Source of the DNA: Paenibacillus sp. OK003
GTDB taxonomy: Bacteria > Bacillota > Bacilli > Paenibacillales > Paenibacillaceae
Direction of reading: 5' to 3'
DNA length: 64,000 nt
NCBI RefSeq assembly: GCF_900109515.1
Contig: NZ_FOBD01000001.1
Span: 1-64,000, forward strand
Below the pieces are notes generated by a model. It made no database searches, was not told the DNA's origin, and was given only the letters and a program-made list of their open reading frames with translations. The position numbers and the translations under genes are program-made. This document shows, one piece after another, positions 18,403-27,089 of the stretch; positions within the stretch are counted from its first letter, which is position 1, and each line of letters starts with the position of its first letter.

Positions 18403-18634
18403 ATGATTGAAAATGATGAATTGATATTGGATCGATATTCAATTGTGTTGCTTGTTCTGATGACACTGTTTCTTGCTCCGGTAGCCATGACCGTTGGCGG
18501 CGTGATGTTATTTAATGACAATACGTATAAGCAGGATACAGGTAAATTGCTCGTCACCGGGGCATTTTGTAGTGATGCTTATTCTCACCATTATTCTGTT
18601 TGCAGGTTCGGGGACATTGACGATTAACATCTAA
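18403..18634 (+). pseudogene. Frameshifted small two-helix membrane protein
   Basis: The frame from 18403 encodes a hydrophobic helix (SIVLLVLMTLFLAPVAMTVG) and continues to KLLVTGAF, then derails into SDAYSHHYSVCR and stops at 18627. Removing one T in the TTTT run near 18565 restores a second helix, VVMLILTIILFAGSG, followed by TLTINI and a stop at 18634. The intact form would have about 77 residues. Family unknown. The shift is either a real inactivating mutation, a programmed shift or a sequencing error. Confidence 0.6.
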
Positions 18635-18651
18635 GCTATGGAGGTGCTTGT

Positions 18652-18834
18652 ATGGGGAATGAACAATTTAAGGCTGCACGGAAAGCAGAGGCAGGTTACC
18701 ATTCCAACTTCTATCAGAATAATGAATTATTCGCGTCCGGTACCTGGATGGCGAGGCCCATGCCTATGGTTATGGATATGCTTGAGCGTTTACTTACACG
18801 TAGTAAGGTCCCGGCAGTTCGTATTACTCGGTAG
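18652..18834 (+). pseudogene. Truncated N-terminal fragment of a class I SAM-dependent methyltransferase
   Basis: The 60-residue frame starts with ATG after GGAGGTG. It reads ARKAEAGYHSNFY and LFASGTWMARPM, which looks like the leader region of methyltransferases that then show LDLGxGxGRN. Here the frame breaks at VPAVRITR. In the next frame, VLLGSLIGTSRE (about 18816-18851) looks like an eroded glycine-rich motif I. Nothing of the remaining catalytic domain exists before the kinase gene at 18905. It is probably a deletion remnant. Confidence 0.55.
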
Positions 18835-18904
18835 CTTAATAGGAACATCACGAGAAGTATCATGGGGCAGGGGACATCATCACACCAGAACATGGGGGAT
18901 CAGA

Positions 18905-19891
18905 ATGAGTACATATGTGATTGGAATGGATGGCGGGGGAAGCCATACACGGGTGGCATTGGCCGATGAGAACGGAAAGGTTTTGTCATATGTGCAAAAG
19001 GGTGGTTGCAACCGCTATCATGATGCCAATGCAGAGCAGCATGTATTGGAGGGCATCGCTCAAGCCATTCGCGGAGCCGGGTTAGAAGTGGAGCAGATTG
19101 CATCCATTCAGGCAGGAATGGCAGGCCTGGATCAGCCAGAAGATACGGTCTGGGCTGAAGCTCTACTTGCCCAAACCGGTATATTGGGCAGAATCAGCGC
19201 AGTAAATGACACGCATATTGCCCATACAGCAGCCTTTGGCGGTGAGCCGGGCATTGTAGCTATTGGAGGCACAGGCTCTCTGATTCTGGGTAAAACGGAA
19301 CAAGGGACCTGGCTCCGCAATGACCAGTTCGGCCACTATGCGCCAACAGCAGCTCGTTTTTTGGCTTATGACGTGGTGCATTCCATCCTGGCGGGACGTT
19401 ATGGTCCGCAGGACCAATCCTGGATCGAGCAGATCTTAGCTTATTGGAATGTAACTTCGATTCCGGAACTTGCTGCACTGGGCGTATCAGGTTTTGCTGA
19501 AAATAGACAGGCCCTCAATCGGATCTTTGGTCAAATGGCTCCTTTGGTTACCGAAGCAGCCGCCGAAAATATTCCTCTTGCGGTCAGAGTATGTGACTCA
19601 GCAGCGGATACGGCTGTTGTAGGTATTCTCATGCTTGCATCGTGTTTTAAAGACCAGCAGGTGTCCATGACGCTTACAGGAAGCTGTCTGAGTACACCTT
19701 ATATGGTGGAGGCCGTTCGAAGGGGACTGGATGCAGCTTATAAACCGGGTGGACAACAGATTCATTACATGACCAGCCATGTGCCAGCAGTCGGAGGTGC
19801 GCTGCTGGATGCGTATCAATTGGCAGGAATCCAGGTGCCTGAAAGTATCACGTCTGAACTCCAATCGGAGCTGAAACGGCACACGACTTGA
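18905..19891 (+). CDS. BadF/BadG-family sugar kinase, N-acetylglucosamine kinase-like
   Basis: ATPase of the actin-like (ASKHA) fold that probably phosphorylates an amino sugar such as N-acetylglucosamine. It has 328 residues from the ATG at 18905, which has GGGGGATC before it; the frame is open further upstream but that part is remnant sequence. The phosphate-1 loop GMDGGGSHTR is at about 7-16, AGMAGLD near 75, the second phosphate loop AIGGTGS near 120, and the C-terminal VGGAL near 298. It could salvage cell-wall or chitin-derived GlcNAc. No partner genes of that pathway are adjacent. Confidence 0.88.
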   Translation: MSTYVIGMDGGGSHTRVALADENGKVLSYVQKGGCNRYHDANAEQHVLEGIAQAIRGAGLEVEQIASIQAGMAGLDQPEDTVWAEALLAQTGILGRISAVNDTHIAHTAAFGGEPGIVAIGGTGSLILGKTEQGTWLRNDQFGHYAPTAARFLAYDVVHSILAGRYGPQDQSWIEQILAYWNVTSIPELAALGVSGFAENRQALNRIFGQMAPLVTEAAAENIPLAVRVCDSAADTAVVGILMLASCFKDQQVSMTLTGSCLSTPYMVEAVRRGLDAAYKPGGQQIHYMTSHVPAVGGALLDAYQLAGIQVPESITSELQSELKRHTT

Positions 19892-19954
19892 ACTTTTAAA
19901 GGCTAACGACTACAATACGATAACGGAATCAAGCAAGTTATAGGAGGAATCAGG

Positions 19955-20392
19955 GTGTTAATTCAATTGAAATCACGCATACAGGAGCCGGAAGTGCAGG
20001 AGCTGTTGTCCTACTCGGTCTTCCCCGACCCGGATCACCTGAATCGTGCGTTACAACAGTATGTTAATAAGGACGAGCTGCATTTGGACGGTTATGAAGA
20101 CGAAGGCCAGCTGATCGGTCTGATTGGATATGAAAGTACAGGAACGAGTGAGATCACTATTCATCACATCGCTGTCCTGCCTGAGAACCGTTTTAAAAAT
20201 TATGGTCGTGGCATGATTTCACAGGTGCTGGCCAAATATAATCCGGACAGACTGATCGCAGAGACCGATGTGGAAGCTGTAGAGTTTTATCGAAATACGG
20301 GATTCGTAGTGTACAGCCTGGGTGAGCTGTATCCGGGTGTGGAGCGATTCCGCTGTGTATTAGAGAAGGACGAGGAGCAAGACGAAGACTAG
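19955..20392 (+). CDS. GNAT-family N-acetyltransferase
   Basis: Small acetyltransferase of 145 residues starting at GTG after AGGAGGAAT. Strands and the acetyl-CoA loop are seen at IHHIAVLPENRFKNYGRGMI (about 68-87); the EFYRNTGFVVYSLGE end is typical of the fold. The C-terminus is very acidic (EKDEEQDED). Substrate unknown. It probably follows the BadF-type kinase in one transcript ending at the 20433 terminator. Confidence 0.87.
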   Translation: MLIQLKSRIQEPEVQELLSYSVFPDPDHLNRALQQYVNKDELHLDGYEDEGQLIGLIGYESTGTSEITIHHIAVLPENRFKNYGRGMISQVLAKYNPDRLIAETDVEAVEFYRNTGFVVYSLGELYPGVERFRCVLEKDEEQDED

Positions 20393-20432
20393 TATCTGCT
20401 ACTACTGTGTAACGTAAAGAGAGCATAATCAT

Positions 20433-20483
20433 AACAGGATGTTGGATTCGGCGAAGCAGCTGAATCAGACGTCCTGTTTTTTT
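20433..20483 (+). terminator. Terminator after the GNAT gene
   Basis: Outer arms AACAGGA (20433-20439) and TCCTGTT (20472-20478) enclose an inner GATTC/GAATC stem; a seven-T run follows. Confidence 0.85.
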
Positions 20484-20515
20484 GTCGTTTGTTTAATAAA
20501 AATAGGAAAAACGTA

Positions 20516-20580
20516 TTGCTTTGCAATATAGTTTCATTATAGAATAGTTTCATTGAAGAATAGTTCTATGAGTGAACTAT
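20516..20580 (+). promoter_or_regulatory. Promoter and candidate operator of the marR-mmpL operon
   Basis: TTGCTT (20516-20521), a 16-base spacer and TATAGA (20538-20543) form a plausible promoter. The inverted repeat ATAGTTC-N7-GAACTAT (20560-20580) lies downstream. ATAGTTTCAT occurs twice just before it (from 20528 and from 20544). A MarR autoregulatory site is the simplest reading. Confidence 0.5.
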
Positions 20581-20604
20581 ATTTTGGGGGAAGGAGAATG
20601 AAGA

Positions 20605-21063
20605 ATGAACACACCAGATGCTAGAAGTTTGGTTAACCGCTATTTGGATGCTTCTTTCCTGGTAACCAAACGTTTTGATACCCAGATACGTGAACGCCTG
20701 GGCCAAACGATTACCACGGATCAGTTCTGTGCACTTCGTATGATCAAGGAGAAGCCGTTATGCACGCCGTCTGATCTGGCAGAACTTCTGTGTGTGGGCA
20801 AGAGCAGCATCACTGCTCTGGTCAACAAGCTGGTGGATCGGGATCTGGTCCATCGGGCCGGGGATGAGCGCGACCGCAGAGTTGTTTATTTGACCCTGAC
20901 GGACAATGGACGTGAAGTATACAGGGAAACGGAACAGGAAATACAGCAGCTGCTGGAACCGTATTTGGTCCATTTCAAACCGGAAGAGGTTCAGAATTTC
21001 ATTGAATCTTTTGAGAAGCTCGCAGCTTTGCTAACGCATGAAGGAGGACAGGAGAACGAATGA
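20605..21063 (+). CDS. MarR-family regulator of the MMPL exporter
   Basis: Winged-helix repressor of 152 residues. The HTH lies around PSDLAELLCVGKSSITALVNKL (about 55-76), followed by the wing signature DERDRRVVYLTLTDNG. Its stop overlaps the MMPL start by ATGA, so the two are translationally coupled. The pair matches the known YdgJ (MarR)/YdgH (MMPL) association in Bacillus, though the gene order differs. Inverted repeats upstream suggest autoregulation. Confidence 0.93.
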   Translation: MNTPDARSLVNRYLDASFLVTKRFDTQIRERLGQTITTDQFCALRMIKEKPLCTPSDLAELLCVGKSSITALVNKLVDRDLVHRAGDERDRRVVYLTLTDNGREVYRETEQEIQQLLEPYLVHFKPEEVQNFIESFEKLAALLTHEGGQENE

Positions 21064-24000
21064 GAACGATTTTGAAAGCGCGATGGTGGTTGATGGGGCT
21101 ATGGGTCGTTGTGGCCGCCGTATTAATGTTCACCGCCCCTAACATGAGTGAATTGATTCGGGAAAAGGGACAGTTCTCGGTTCCTGAAGGGCACTCCTCC
21201 ACCAAGGCAGCGGCGATTCTTGACGAAGCCGCAGCACAAAAGGGAGAGCAGCAGGGCAGTCAGTTGGCCCTTGTATTTTATAATCCGGATGGTTTGGGTG
21301 CCGACGGTAAAGCAGAGGCAGAACAGGCCGTTAAGAAACTGGAGGCCGAAAAAGAGAAACTGGGCATTCTGTCCATACTGGAACCATTCTCTCAACCAGA
21401 ATTATCTGACAAAATGATCTCTGCCGATGGCAAGACGATCTTAACGTCGCTTTCCATTGATCAGGCAGACCGTACAGTCAAGGAAATGCGCGAAGACCTT
21501 AATGAGGCTTTGTCATCGGTCAATGTGGAGCATTACATAACCGGCAAAGGCTTGATTGATGAGGATACGGTGGAAAGCTCCCAAGAAGGACTCAAAAAAT
21601 CGGAGTACATTACCGTTGTATTTATTTTGCTCATCCTGTTCCTTGTATTCCGCTCTTTTGTTGCTCCATTTGTTCCACTGCTTACGGTGGGGATCAGCTA
21701 CATTGTTTCACAGCAGATTGTCGCGTTCCTTGTGGACGGCCTAGACTTCCCTATATCGACATTTACGCAGATCTTTATGGTGGCGGTCATGTTCGGGATT
21801 GGTACGGATTATTGCATCCTGTTAATTAGCCGGTTCAAGGAAGAATTGGCTCATCATGAAAATACGTGGGATGCCATCATTGCTACCTACCGCACTGCAG
21901 GCAAAACGGTATTCTTCTCCGCACTCGCCGTGCTGGTTGGATTTATTGCCATCGGTTTTGCACAATTTATGCTGTATCGTTCTGCGGTAGCGGTTGCTGT
22001 CGGTATTGCCGTGATGATGCTGGCATTAGTCACGATTGTTCCATTTTTCATGGCAGTGCTGGGCAAAAGGCTGTTCTGGCCATCCAAAGGTTCACTGGAA
22101 CATGCCGAGAGTAAGATTTATGGTGCAGCCGGTCGTTTTTCCTTAAAACGTCCATGGGCAGCCCTGCTCATTGTTGCAGCGGTATGTGTCCCATTATTGG
22201 CGACTTACGACGGCAAACTGTCGTTTAACAGTCTCGATGAGATTGGTGAGAAATATGATTCGGTCAAAGCATTCAATATCATTTCGGACAGCTTCGGTCC
22301 GGGTGAATCCTTACCGGGTCAGGTTGTTATCCAGAATGATGAAGCCATGGATAACGCCAAGTATATGGCGCTTTCGGAAAAGATCAGCCGGGAAGTGGAG
22401 AAGGTGCCAGGGATCTCTGGTGTCCGCAGCATGACACGTCCAACCGGTGATGAGATCAAGGATTTTGAAGTGACACAGCAAGTAGGGACATTGTCTGATG
22501 GTTTGGGCGAAGGTAAAACGGGTCTGGATAAAATCCGTGATGGCCTGAGCGAAACCAGCAGTCAGTTAAGCAAAAATGAACCACAACTTAAGGAAGCTGC
22601 GGATGGGGCTGGAGAACTGACCAAAGGTACATCCCAACTGCAATCAGGCATTACACAGTTGTCGGAAGGACTTCAGCAGATTGAAAAAGGCATTCGTGAC
22701 GGCTCCTCGGGCGCCGGTGATCTAAAAGCAGGTCTGCAGAAAGCCAAAACGAGTGCAGATCAACTTGCACAGGCCAACAATCAGCTGCTTCAAGCCTATC
22801 GTCAGGCAGGCGCAGGTGTAGCTGCACTGGGTGATGGTGTAGGTGGACTACAGCAACAACTCAAAGGTGTATCTACAGCGTTGACCAGCTTGAATGAATC
22901 GTTCACAGCGCTTGAGGAGCGCTATCCTGACTTGCTGCAAGACGCCGATTATCAGCGGGTCAAAGGCACCCTTGGTGAAACAGGTACCGGCACGGCACAG
23001 CTCGCTCAAGGCTTGGGTCAAATTCAAACCAAGCTGGGCGAAGCCGCGGCGGGAATCAATCAGGCGAACGAAGGCTTTGCCTCCGCAGCATCCGGACAGA
23101 AGGCACTTGCCGATGGTCTGGGTCAGATTGTGACGGGAATCAGTCAATTGCAATCCGGTCTTAAACAGGCCGCTGACGGTCAAGGTAAAGTGATTAGTGA
23201 AATTCCTTCAATTCAGAAAGGACTTGGTCAGCTTCAGGGTGGTCAAGAGAAAATTCAGCAAGGCTTCTCGGATCTGAGTGGTCAACTGACTCAATTGACA
23301 GATGGTCTTAATCAGAGTGTAGATGGAATCGAACAGGTTTCAGGTGGACTCGATTCAGCACAGGACTACCTGACACAATTGCAAAACTCTCCTGATTCCG
23401 ATCTGGCAGGCTGGTATGTTCCTGAAGAAGCACTGAATAGTAAAGACTTCACACAGGTATTTGATACGTATCTGTCCAAGGATCGGAAAACGATGACAAT
23501 TGACGTTATTTTTGCCGAGAATCCATATGGAACTGAAGCGATTGATCGTGTTCCAGATATCGAAGCTGCTGTACATCGTGCCGTACAGGGAAGTGCACTT
23601 GAAAAAGCGGATATTGCCATAGGCGGGGTAACCAGTACATTTGCAGATCTGCAGGAAGTCTCCAACAACGACTACACACGCACGGTTATGCTGATGCTTG
23701 CAGGCACGTTTATCATTCTGGTCCTGCTGCTCCGTTCGGTTATTATGCCGCTGTATCTGATCGTTTCGTTGTTGCTGGCTTATTTCACTTCCATGGCCCT
23801 GACTGAAGCGATCTTTGTAAATATACTTGGATTCTCGGGTATCAGTTGGGTTACGCCGTTCTTCGGCTTTGTCATGCTGATTGCACTGGGAGTGGATTAC
23901 AGCATCTTCCTGATGGACCGTTTCAATGAAAATAAAGGCATGAGAGTACAGGATGCCATGCTGTATGCCATGAAAAACATGGGTACGGTCATCCTGTCTG

Positions 24001-24227
24001 CAGCCGTCATTCTGAGTGGAACCTTTGCCGCAATGTATCCTTCGGGAGTTCTTTCGATGATGCAGATTGCGACGGTTGTACTCAGCGGCCTAATCTTGTA
24101 TTCGCTGCTATTCCTGCCATTCTTCGTTCCTGTAATGGTGAAAATGTTTGGCCGTGCCAACTGGTGGCCATTCCCGAACAAAGAACAGGCAGATTCCGTT
24201 GATTCGGATCGTAACATAGGCATGTAA
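21060..24227 (+). CDS. MMPL/RND-family exporter (YdgH-like) with a glycine-heptad extracellular domain
   Basis: Large inner-membrane exporter of 1055 residues with two RND repeats. TM1 is at about 5-25; the first bundle (about 178-345) carries the GTDYCILLISRFKEE signature, and the second bundle (about 880-1035) the matching GVDYSIFLMDRFNE. Between them, about residues 478-765, lies a hydrophilic domain of repeating LxxGxxxL heptads (GELTKGTSQLQSG and similar) like the coiled-coil regions of YhgE/Pip proteins. It probably exports a hydrophobic or amphipathic compound; the inducer and cargo are unknown. It overlaps its MarR gene by 4 bases and ends before a terminator. Confidence 0.93.
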   Translation: MRTILKARWWLMGLWVVVAAVLMFTAPNMSELIREKGQFSVPEGHSSTKAAAILDEAAAQKGEQQGSQLALVFYNPDGLGADGKAEAEQAVKKLEAEKEKLGILSILEPFSQPELSDKMISADGKTILTSLSIDQADRTVKEMREDLNEALSSVNVEHYITGKGLIDEDTVESSQEGLKKSEYITVVFILLILFLVFRSFVAPFVPLLTVGISYIVSQQIVAFLVDGLDFPISTFTQIFMVAVMFGIGTDYCILLISRFKEELAHHENTWDAIIATYRTAGKTVFFSALAVLVGFIAIGFAQFMLYRSAVAVAVGIAVMMLALVTIVPFFMAVLGKRLFWPSKGSLEHAESKIYGAAGRFSLKRPWAALLIVAAVCVPLLATYDGKLSFNSLDEIGEKYDSVKAFNIISDSFGPGESLPGQVVIQNDEAMDNAKYMALSEKISREVEKVPGISGVRSMTRPTGDEIKDFEVTQQVGTLSDGLGEGKTGLDKIRDGLSETSSQLSKNEPQLKEAADGAGELTKGTSQLQSGITQLSEGLQQIEKGIRDGSSGAGDLKAGLQKAKTSADQLAQANNQLLQAYRQAGAGVAALGDGVGGLQQQLKGVSTALTSLNESFTALEERYPDLLQDADYQRVKGTLGETGTGTAQLAQGLGQIQTKLGEAAAGINQANEGFASAASGQKALADGLGQIVTGISQLQSGLKQAADGQGKVISEIPSIQKGLGQLQGGQEKIQQGFSDLSGQLTQLTDGLNQSVDGIEQVSGGLDSAQDYLTQLQNSPDSDLAGWYVPEEALNSKDFTQVFDTYLSKDRKTMTIDVIFAENPYGTEAIDRVPDIEAAVHRAVQGSALEKADIAIGGVTSTFADLQEVSNNDYTRTVMLMLAGTFIILVLLLRSVIMPLYLIVSLLLAYFTSMALTEAIFVNILGFSGISWVTPFFGFVMLIALGVDYSIFLMDRFNENKGMRVQDAMLYAMKNMGTVILSAAVILSGTFAAMYPSGVLSMMQIATVVLSGLILYSLLFLPFFVPVMVKMFGRANWWPFPNKEQADSVDSDRNIGM

Positions 24228-24244
24228 TCATATGATTTATGAAC

Positions 24245-24275
24245 AGCCCCGCTGGATTCCCGGCGGGGCTTTCTG
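24245..24275 (+). terminator. Terminator of the marR-mmpL operon
   Basis: AGCCCCGC (24245-24252) pairs with GCGGGGCT (24263-24270), followed by TTCTGT. Confidence 0.85.
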
Positions 24276-24420
24276 TATTATGTTGTGCGAACCATTCGTG
24301 AAACGGAAATAAATGTGTATGCCTACGGACACCATCCCGCGCCTTGTCTCCGTTCCTCTCATACGATATATAGGAATTGGATATGGAGTAGTTTATAACA
24401 CAGCAGAGAGGGGCGGCGGG

Positions 24421-25047
24421 ATGGTATATCGATATGTGGCAATAGGAGATTCATTAACGGTAGGTACAGGAGCGCTGCTGGGCACCGGCTTTGTTCCTTT
24501 ATATCGGAGAATGGCAGAAACGAATGTGCGTACGTTTGTATCCATGGATAATTTGGGAGTGAATGGACTTACGTCAGGGGAAATGCTGCAGATGATATCC
24601 AACAACCCAAGAGTGCGGCAATCGCTGCGTGAGGCGGATATTATTACGTTGTCGATTGGTGGGAACGATCTGATCCGTACATTCAAAGCGAGTGGCGGGA
24701 TCCCGAATGCAAGTAAGATGACACAGGTGCTTGGGGATACTCGCAGTAACGTGTCCCAGATTATGAGGCACATCCGGCAGTTGAAAGGAAACAGTGTATA
24801 TATGGTCCGTACGATTGGGTTGTACAACCCGTATCCGCAAGCGGCGGAAGCTTCATATTGGGTGCGGCAGTATAATTCATTTTTGAATGGTGCGGGATCG
24901 GGGAACTATGCCTGTGCTCAGGTCTATGACCGATTTGAAGGGCGTGAACGTGAACTGTTATTTTGGGACAGGGTTCATCCAAATGCAAAAGGCTATCGTG
25001 TGATTGCAGAACAGTTGAATCGCACAGGATACTATCCATTTGCCTGA
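24421..25047 (+). CDS. SGNH/GDSL lipase, LipC-like spore germination phospholipase
   Basis: Serine esterase of 208 residues from the ATG at 24421, just after GAGGGGCGGCGGG (an open frame extends to 24313). Block I is VAIGDSLTVGTG with nucleophile Ser11, block III GGNDL, and block V WDRVHP with Asp183 and His186. The start YVAIGDSLTVG closely resembles B. subtilis LipC, a spore-coat phospholipase needed for l-alanine germination. Upstream, CATACGATA (24360-24368) resembles a sigma-K -10 box, but no clear -35 was found. Spore location is inference by family. Confidence 0.82.
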   Translation: MVYRYVAIGDSLTVGTGALLGTGFVPLYRRMAETNVRTFVSMDNLGVNGLTSGEMLQMISNNPRVRQSLREADIITLSIGGNDLIRTFKASGGIPNASKMTQVLGDTRSNVSQIMRHIRQLKGNSVYMVRTIGLYNPYPQAAEASYWVRQYNSFLNGAGSGNYACAQVYDRFEGRERELLFWDRVHPNAKGYRVIAEQLNRTGYYPFA

Positions 25048-25168
25048 TCAGCTGGCAGTGTAGCTTAGCATGACTATTACCTCGGAGCTGACTAGACCGA
25101 AAGAAATACTTCCGTTAAGATGAGGACATACAGAGGTTGTATTATGTGAAATAAAGGAGTTATTTTTG

Positions 25169-26224
25169 GTGCACATTATCGATTCATGTTCCCTAAATGA
25201 TTCAGAACTACAGCTCATATCCACCGTTTTATCCTCATATGGATTCACGTCCAACTGGAAAGCCCACCGTGGACAGGGAGGCATGAACAACTCTACCTTC
25301 ATGGTAGAGATGGGCCAAGAATGTTACGTGTTGAGGCAGTACGAAACGCATAATGATCAAATGAAAATTGCTTTTGAACACGAGGTGCTGTCTGCCTTGT
25401 CACGTTCAGAGTTTGAGCTTGATGTGCCTGCCCCCGTTAGCCTTCCTGATGAGAAGCATGCAACATTTCTTGCTGTGCAGGATCGTTCCTCGGGCCGGAG
25501 CAAAATCGTGACGTTGTTCCATTATCGTGAGGGCCATAATCCCGTGTGGAATACACCCGATCAGCTGAGTGGGCTGGGCAGGGCGGCTGGCATGCTGTCT
25601 TCCGTTATGGCGCGCCTTCCCATATCCCTGGCTCCCGTTTATCCGCCCTATTATCAGATTCAGGAGGCTTACCCGCTCTGTTCCCCGGAGAAACTGTTAC
25701 AACTATGCACCTCACCCCCGGATAAGCTAATGGCATGTGCGGATGACCTACAGAAGCTGAAGGTTGTACTACCAGGCTTATTCAACACGCTGCGAGGTAT
25801 GGAGGATTTGCCGCATCAACTGGTACATGGGGATTTAAATGCATCCAATGTATTGGCAGACTCTCAGGATATCATATGTGCCATATTAGATTTTGAATTC
25901 GCCACATGGGATCTGCGGGTAATGGAGCTGGCTGTGCCCATGTCTGACCTTCTGACGATGGACAAGGAGCAGGCATGGATGTGGGAGGCTTTGGAGGGAT
26001 TAATTCAGGGATTCAGGCAACAGGTCAGTCTGGAGCCAGAGGAGCTGAGTGTGATTCCAGCGCTTATTTTGCTTCGAAGTCTGGATGTGGTGATGCATTT
26101 TATCAGTCGATTGTTCGAAGGTACCGATGAGCCTGAAGTGGCTGTGCAGCAAATCAGGAAGCTGAGAGAACGGGTAGACTGGATGAAAGGTAATGAGGAA
26201 CGGCTGCGTAAGCTGCTGATTTAA
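25169..26224 (+). CDS. Phosphotransferase of the APH / homoserine kinase II fold
   Basis: Protein-kinase-like small-molecule kinase of about 351 residues. GTG at 25169 follows AAAGGAG at good spacing; an in-frame TTG sits directly before it. The N-lobe shows NNSTFMVEM and YVLRQYE (ATP Lys replaced by the VLR pattern typical of APH), and the C-lobe has the catalytic loop LVHGDLNASNVL (about 224-235) and metal-binding ILDFEFATWD. Possible substrates include homoserine, choline, aminoglycoside-like or coat-associated sugars; nothing adjacent decides. It is monocistronic before a strong terminator. Confidence 0.82.
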   Translation: MHIIDSCSLNDSELQLISTVLSSYGFTSNWKAHRGQGGMNNSTFMVEMGQECYVLRQYETHNDQMKIAFEHEVLSALSRSEFELDVPAPVSLPDEKHATFLAVQDRSSGRSKIVTLFHYREGHNPVWNTPDQLSGLGRAAGMLSSVMARLPISLAPVYPPYYQIQEAYPLCSPEKLLQLCTSPPDKLMACADDLQKLKVVLPGLFNTLRGMEDLPHQLVHGDLNASNVLADSQDIICAILDFEFATWDLRVMELAVPMSDLLTMDKEQAWMWEALEGLIQGFRQQVSLEPEELSVIPALILLRSLDVVMHFISRLFEGTDEPEVAVQQIRKLRERVDWMKGNEERLRKLLI

Positions 26225-26248
26225 CTCTGCCCCATGTGGATGTATAAC

Positions 26249-26297
26249 AAAAGTGCACTGATTTCTGCCTTGAGGCAATTATCAGTGCACTTTTTAT
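26249..26297. terminator. Terminator between the kinase gene and the TPR gene
   Basis: Arms AAAAGTGCACTGAT (26249-26262) and ATCAGTGCACTTTT (26281-26294) with an inner TGCCT/AGGCA hairpin; T-tract follows. The A-tract on the left could serve the convergent TPR gene. Confidence 0.92.
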
Positions 26298-26394
26298 TTG
26301 GTGAAATTTTTTATCACGAATGAATGGAATGGATGCGTACATTTCAAATTCATGACGTCGAATCCAATGCTCAATCTAACGTAATCAAACAGCT

Positions 26395-27072
26395 TTACAG
26401 TCCACGCTTGCGGAACCAGCTGCGAACAGCCCAGCGACGTTCCTGGCGCTTCTTATATTTTGGCAGAGAGCGATACACGTTCAGTGATTGCTCGTAGGCT
26501 TGTTTTGCATCTGCAGTACGTCCAAGGGAGCGGTACACCGAGCCGAGCAAATAATACGCTTCACTGGATGAGGAATGAATCTCCTGGAATTGTTGAACGT
26601 ATGCCAGCGCTTTGTCCCGGTGAGTATCCTTGAATGCACCTGCAAGTGTCAGATAAGGACGTCCATATTTCACTCTTGGATTAATATCCAATGCCTGCAA
26701 AATATGACGCTCGCCTTCTTCCGTTTGGCCCAGATGAAGTTCAGTTGTGCCCAGCGCCTCCCAGTATTCGGCTGATTGCTCGTAAGGACGTTCCAGTTCC
26801 AGCAGCAAGGCATGAGCTTCGCTATAACGTTTGCGTTCAATTAACAGACGGGCCAGATCCAGCTTGGAAGAGACTTCATTCGGACTCATGGCAAGCTGCT
26901 GCCGGAGCCGTGAGATGTTACGCATACGCTTAAGTGGCTTCATGAAGCTTGGCATCACCCCAACATAGCGACGATCCAGGAAATACAGAATGATGAGGAA
27001 AATAATAACCGCCAAGAACGGATTGCCTACAATCCGCCACAGGAGGCCAAAGATTAGAAATTTAATCAGCAC
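26395..27072 (-). CDS. TPR-repeat membrane protein
   Basis: A 225-residue protein with one or two N-terminal hydrophobic segments (LIKFLIFGLLW and FLAVIIFLIILYFL, about 2-33) and about four tetratricopeptide repeats at 70-205, seen as LLLELERPYEQSAEYWEALG, ERHILQALDINP and LGSVYRSLGRTADAKQAYEQSL. The C-terminus is strongly basic (KRQERRWAVRSWFRKRGL). The start is GTG after TTGGAG, 17 bases beyond the stop of the ribosome-protection GTPase, so the two are probably co-transcribed. A scaffold role is inferred; no specific partner is known. Confidence 0.85.
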   Translation of the reverse strand: MLIKFLIFGLLWRIVGNPFLAVIIFLIILYFLDRRYVGVMPSFMKPLKRMRNISRLRQQLAMSPNEVSSKLDLARLLIERKRYSEAHALLLELERPYEQSAEYWEALGTTELHLGQTEEGERHILQALDINPRVKYGRPYLTLAGAFKDTHRDKALAYVQQFQEIHSSSSEAYYLLGSVYRSLGRTADAKQAYEQSLNVYRSLPKYKKRQERRWAVRSWFRKRGL

Positions 27073-27089
27073 GACAAAGTCAACTCCAA

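Noticed and set aside
18638..18904. N-terminal extension of the BadF-type kinase to 417 residues
   Set aside because: The kinase family starts at MSTYVIGMDGGG with its own ribosome binding site; the upstream frame only crosses the methyltransferase remnant.
24355..24370. Sigma-K promoter for the LipC-like gene
   Set aside because: CATACGATA fits the -10 pattern, but no AC-type -35 was found at the right distance, so I did not list it as a feature.
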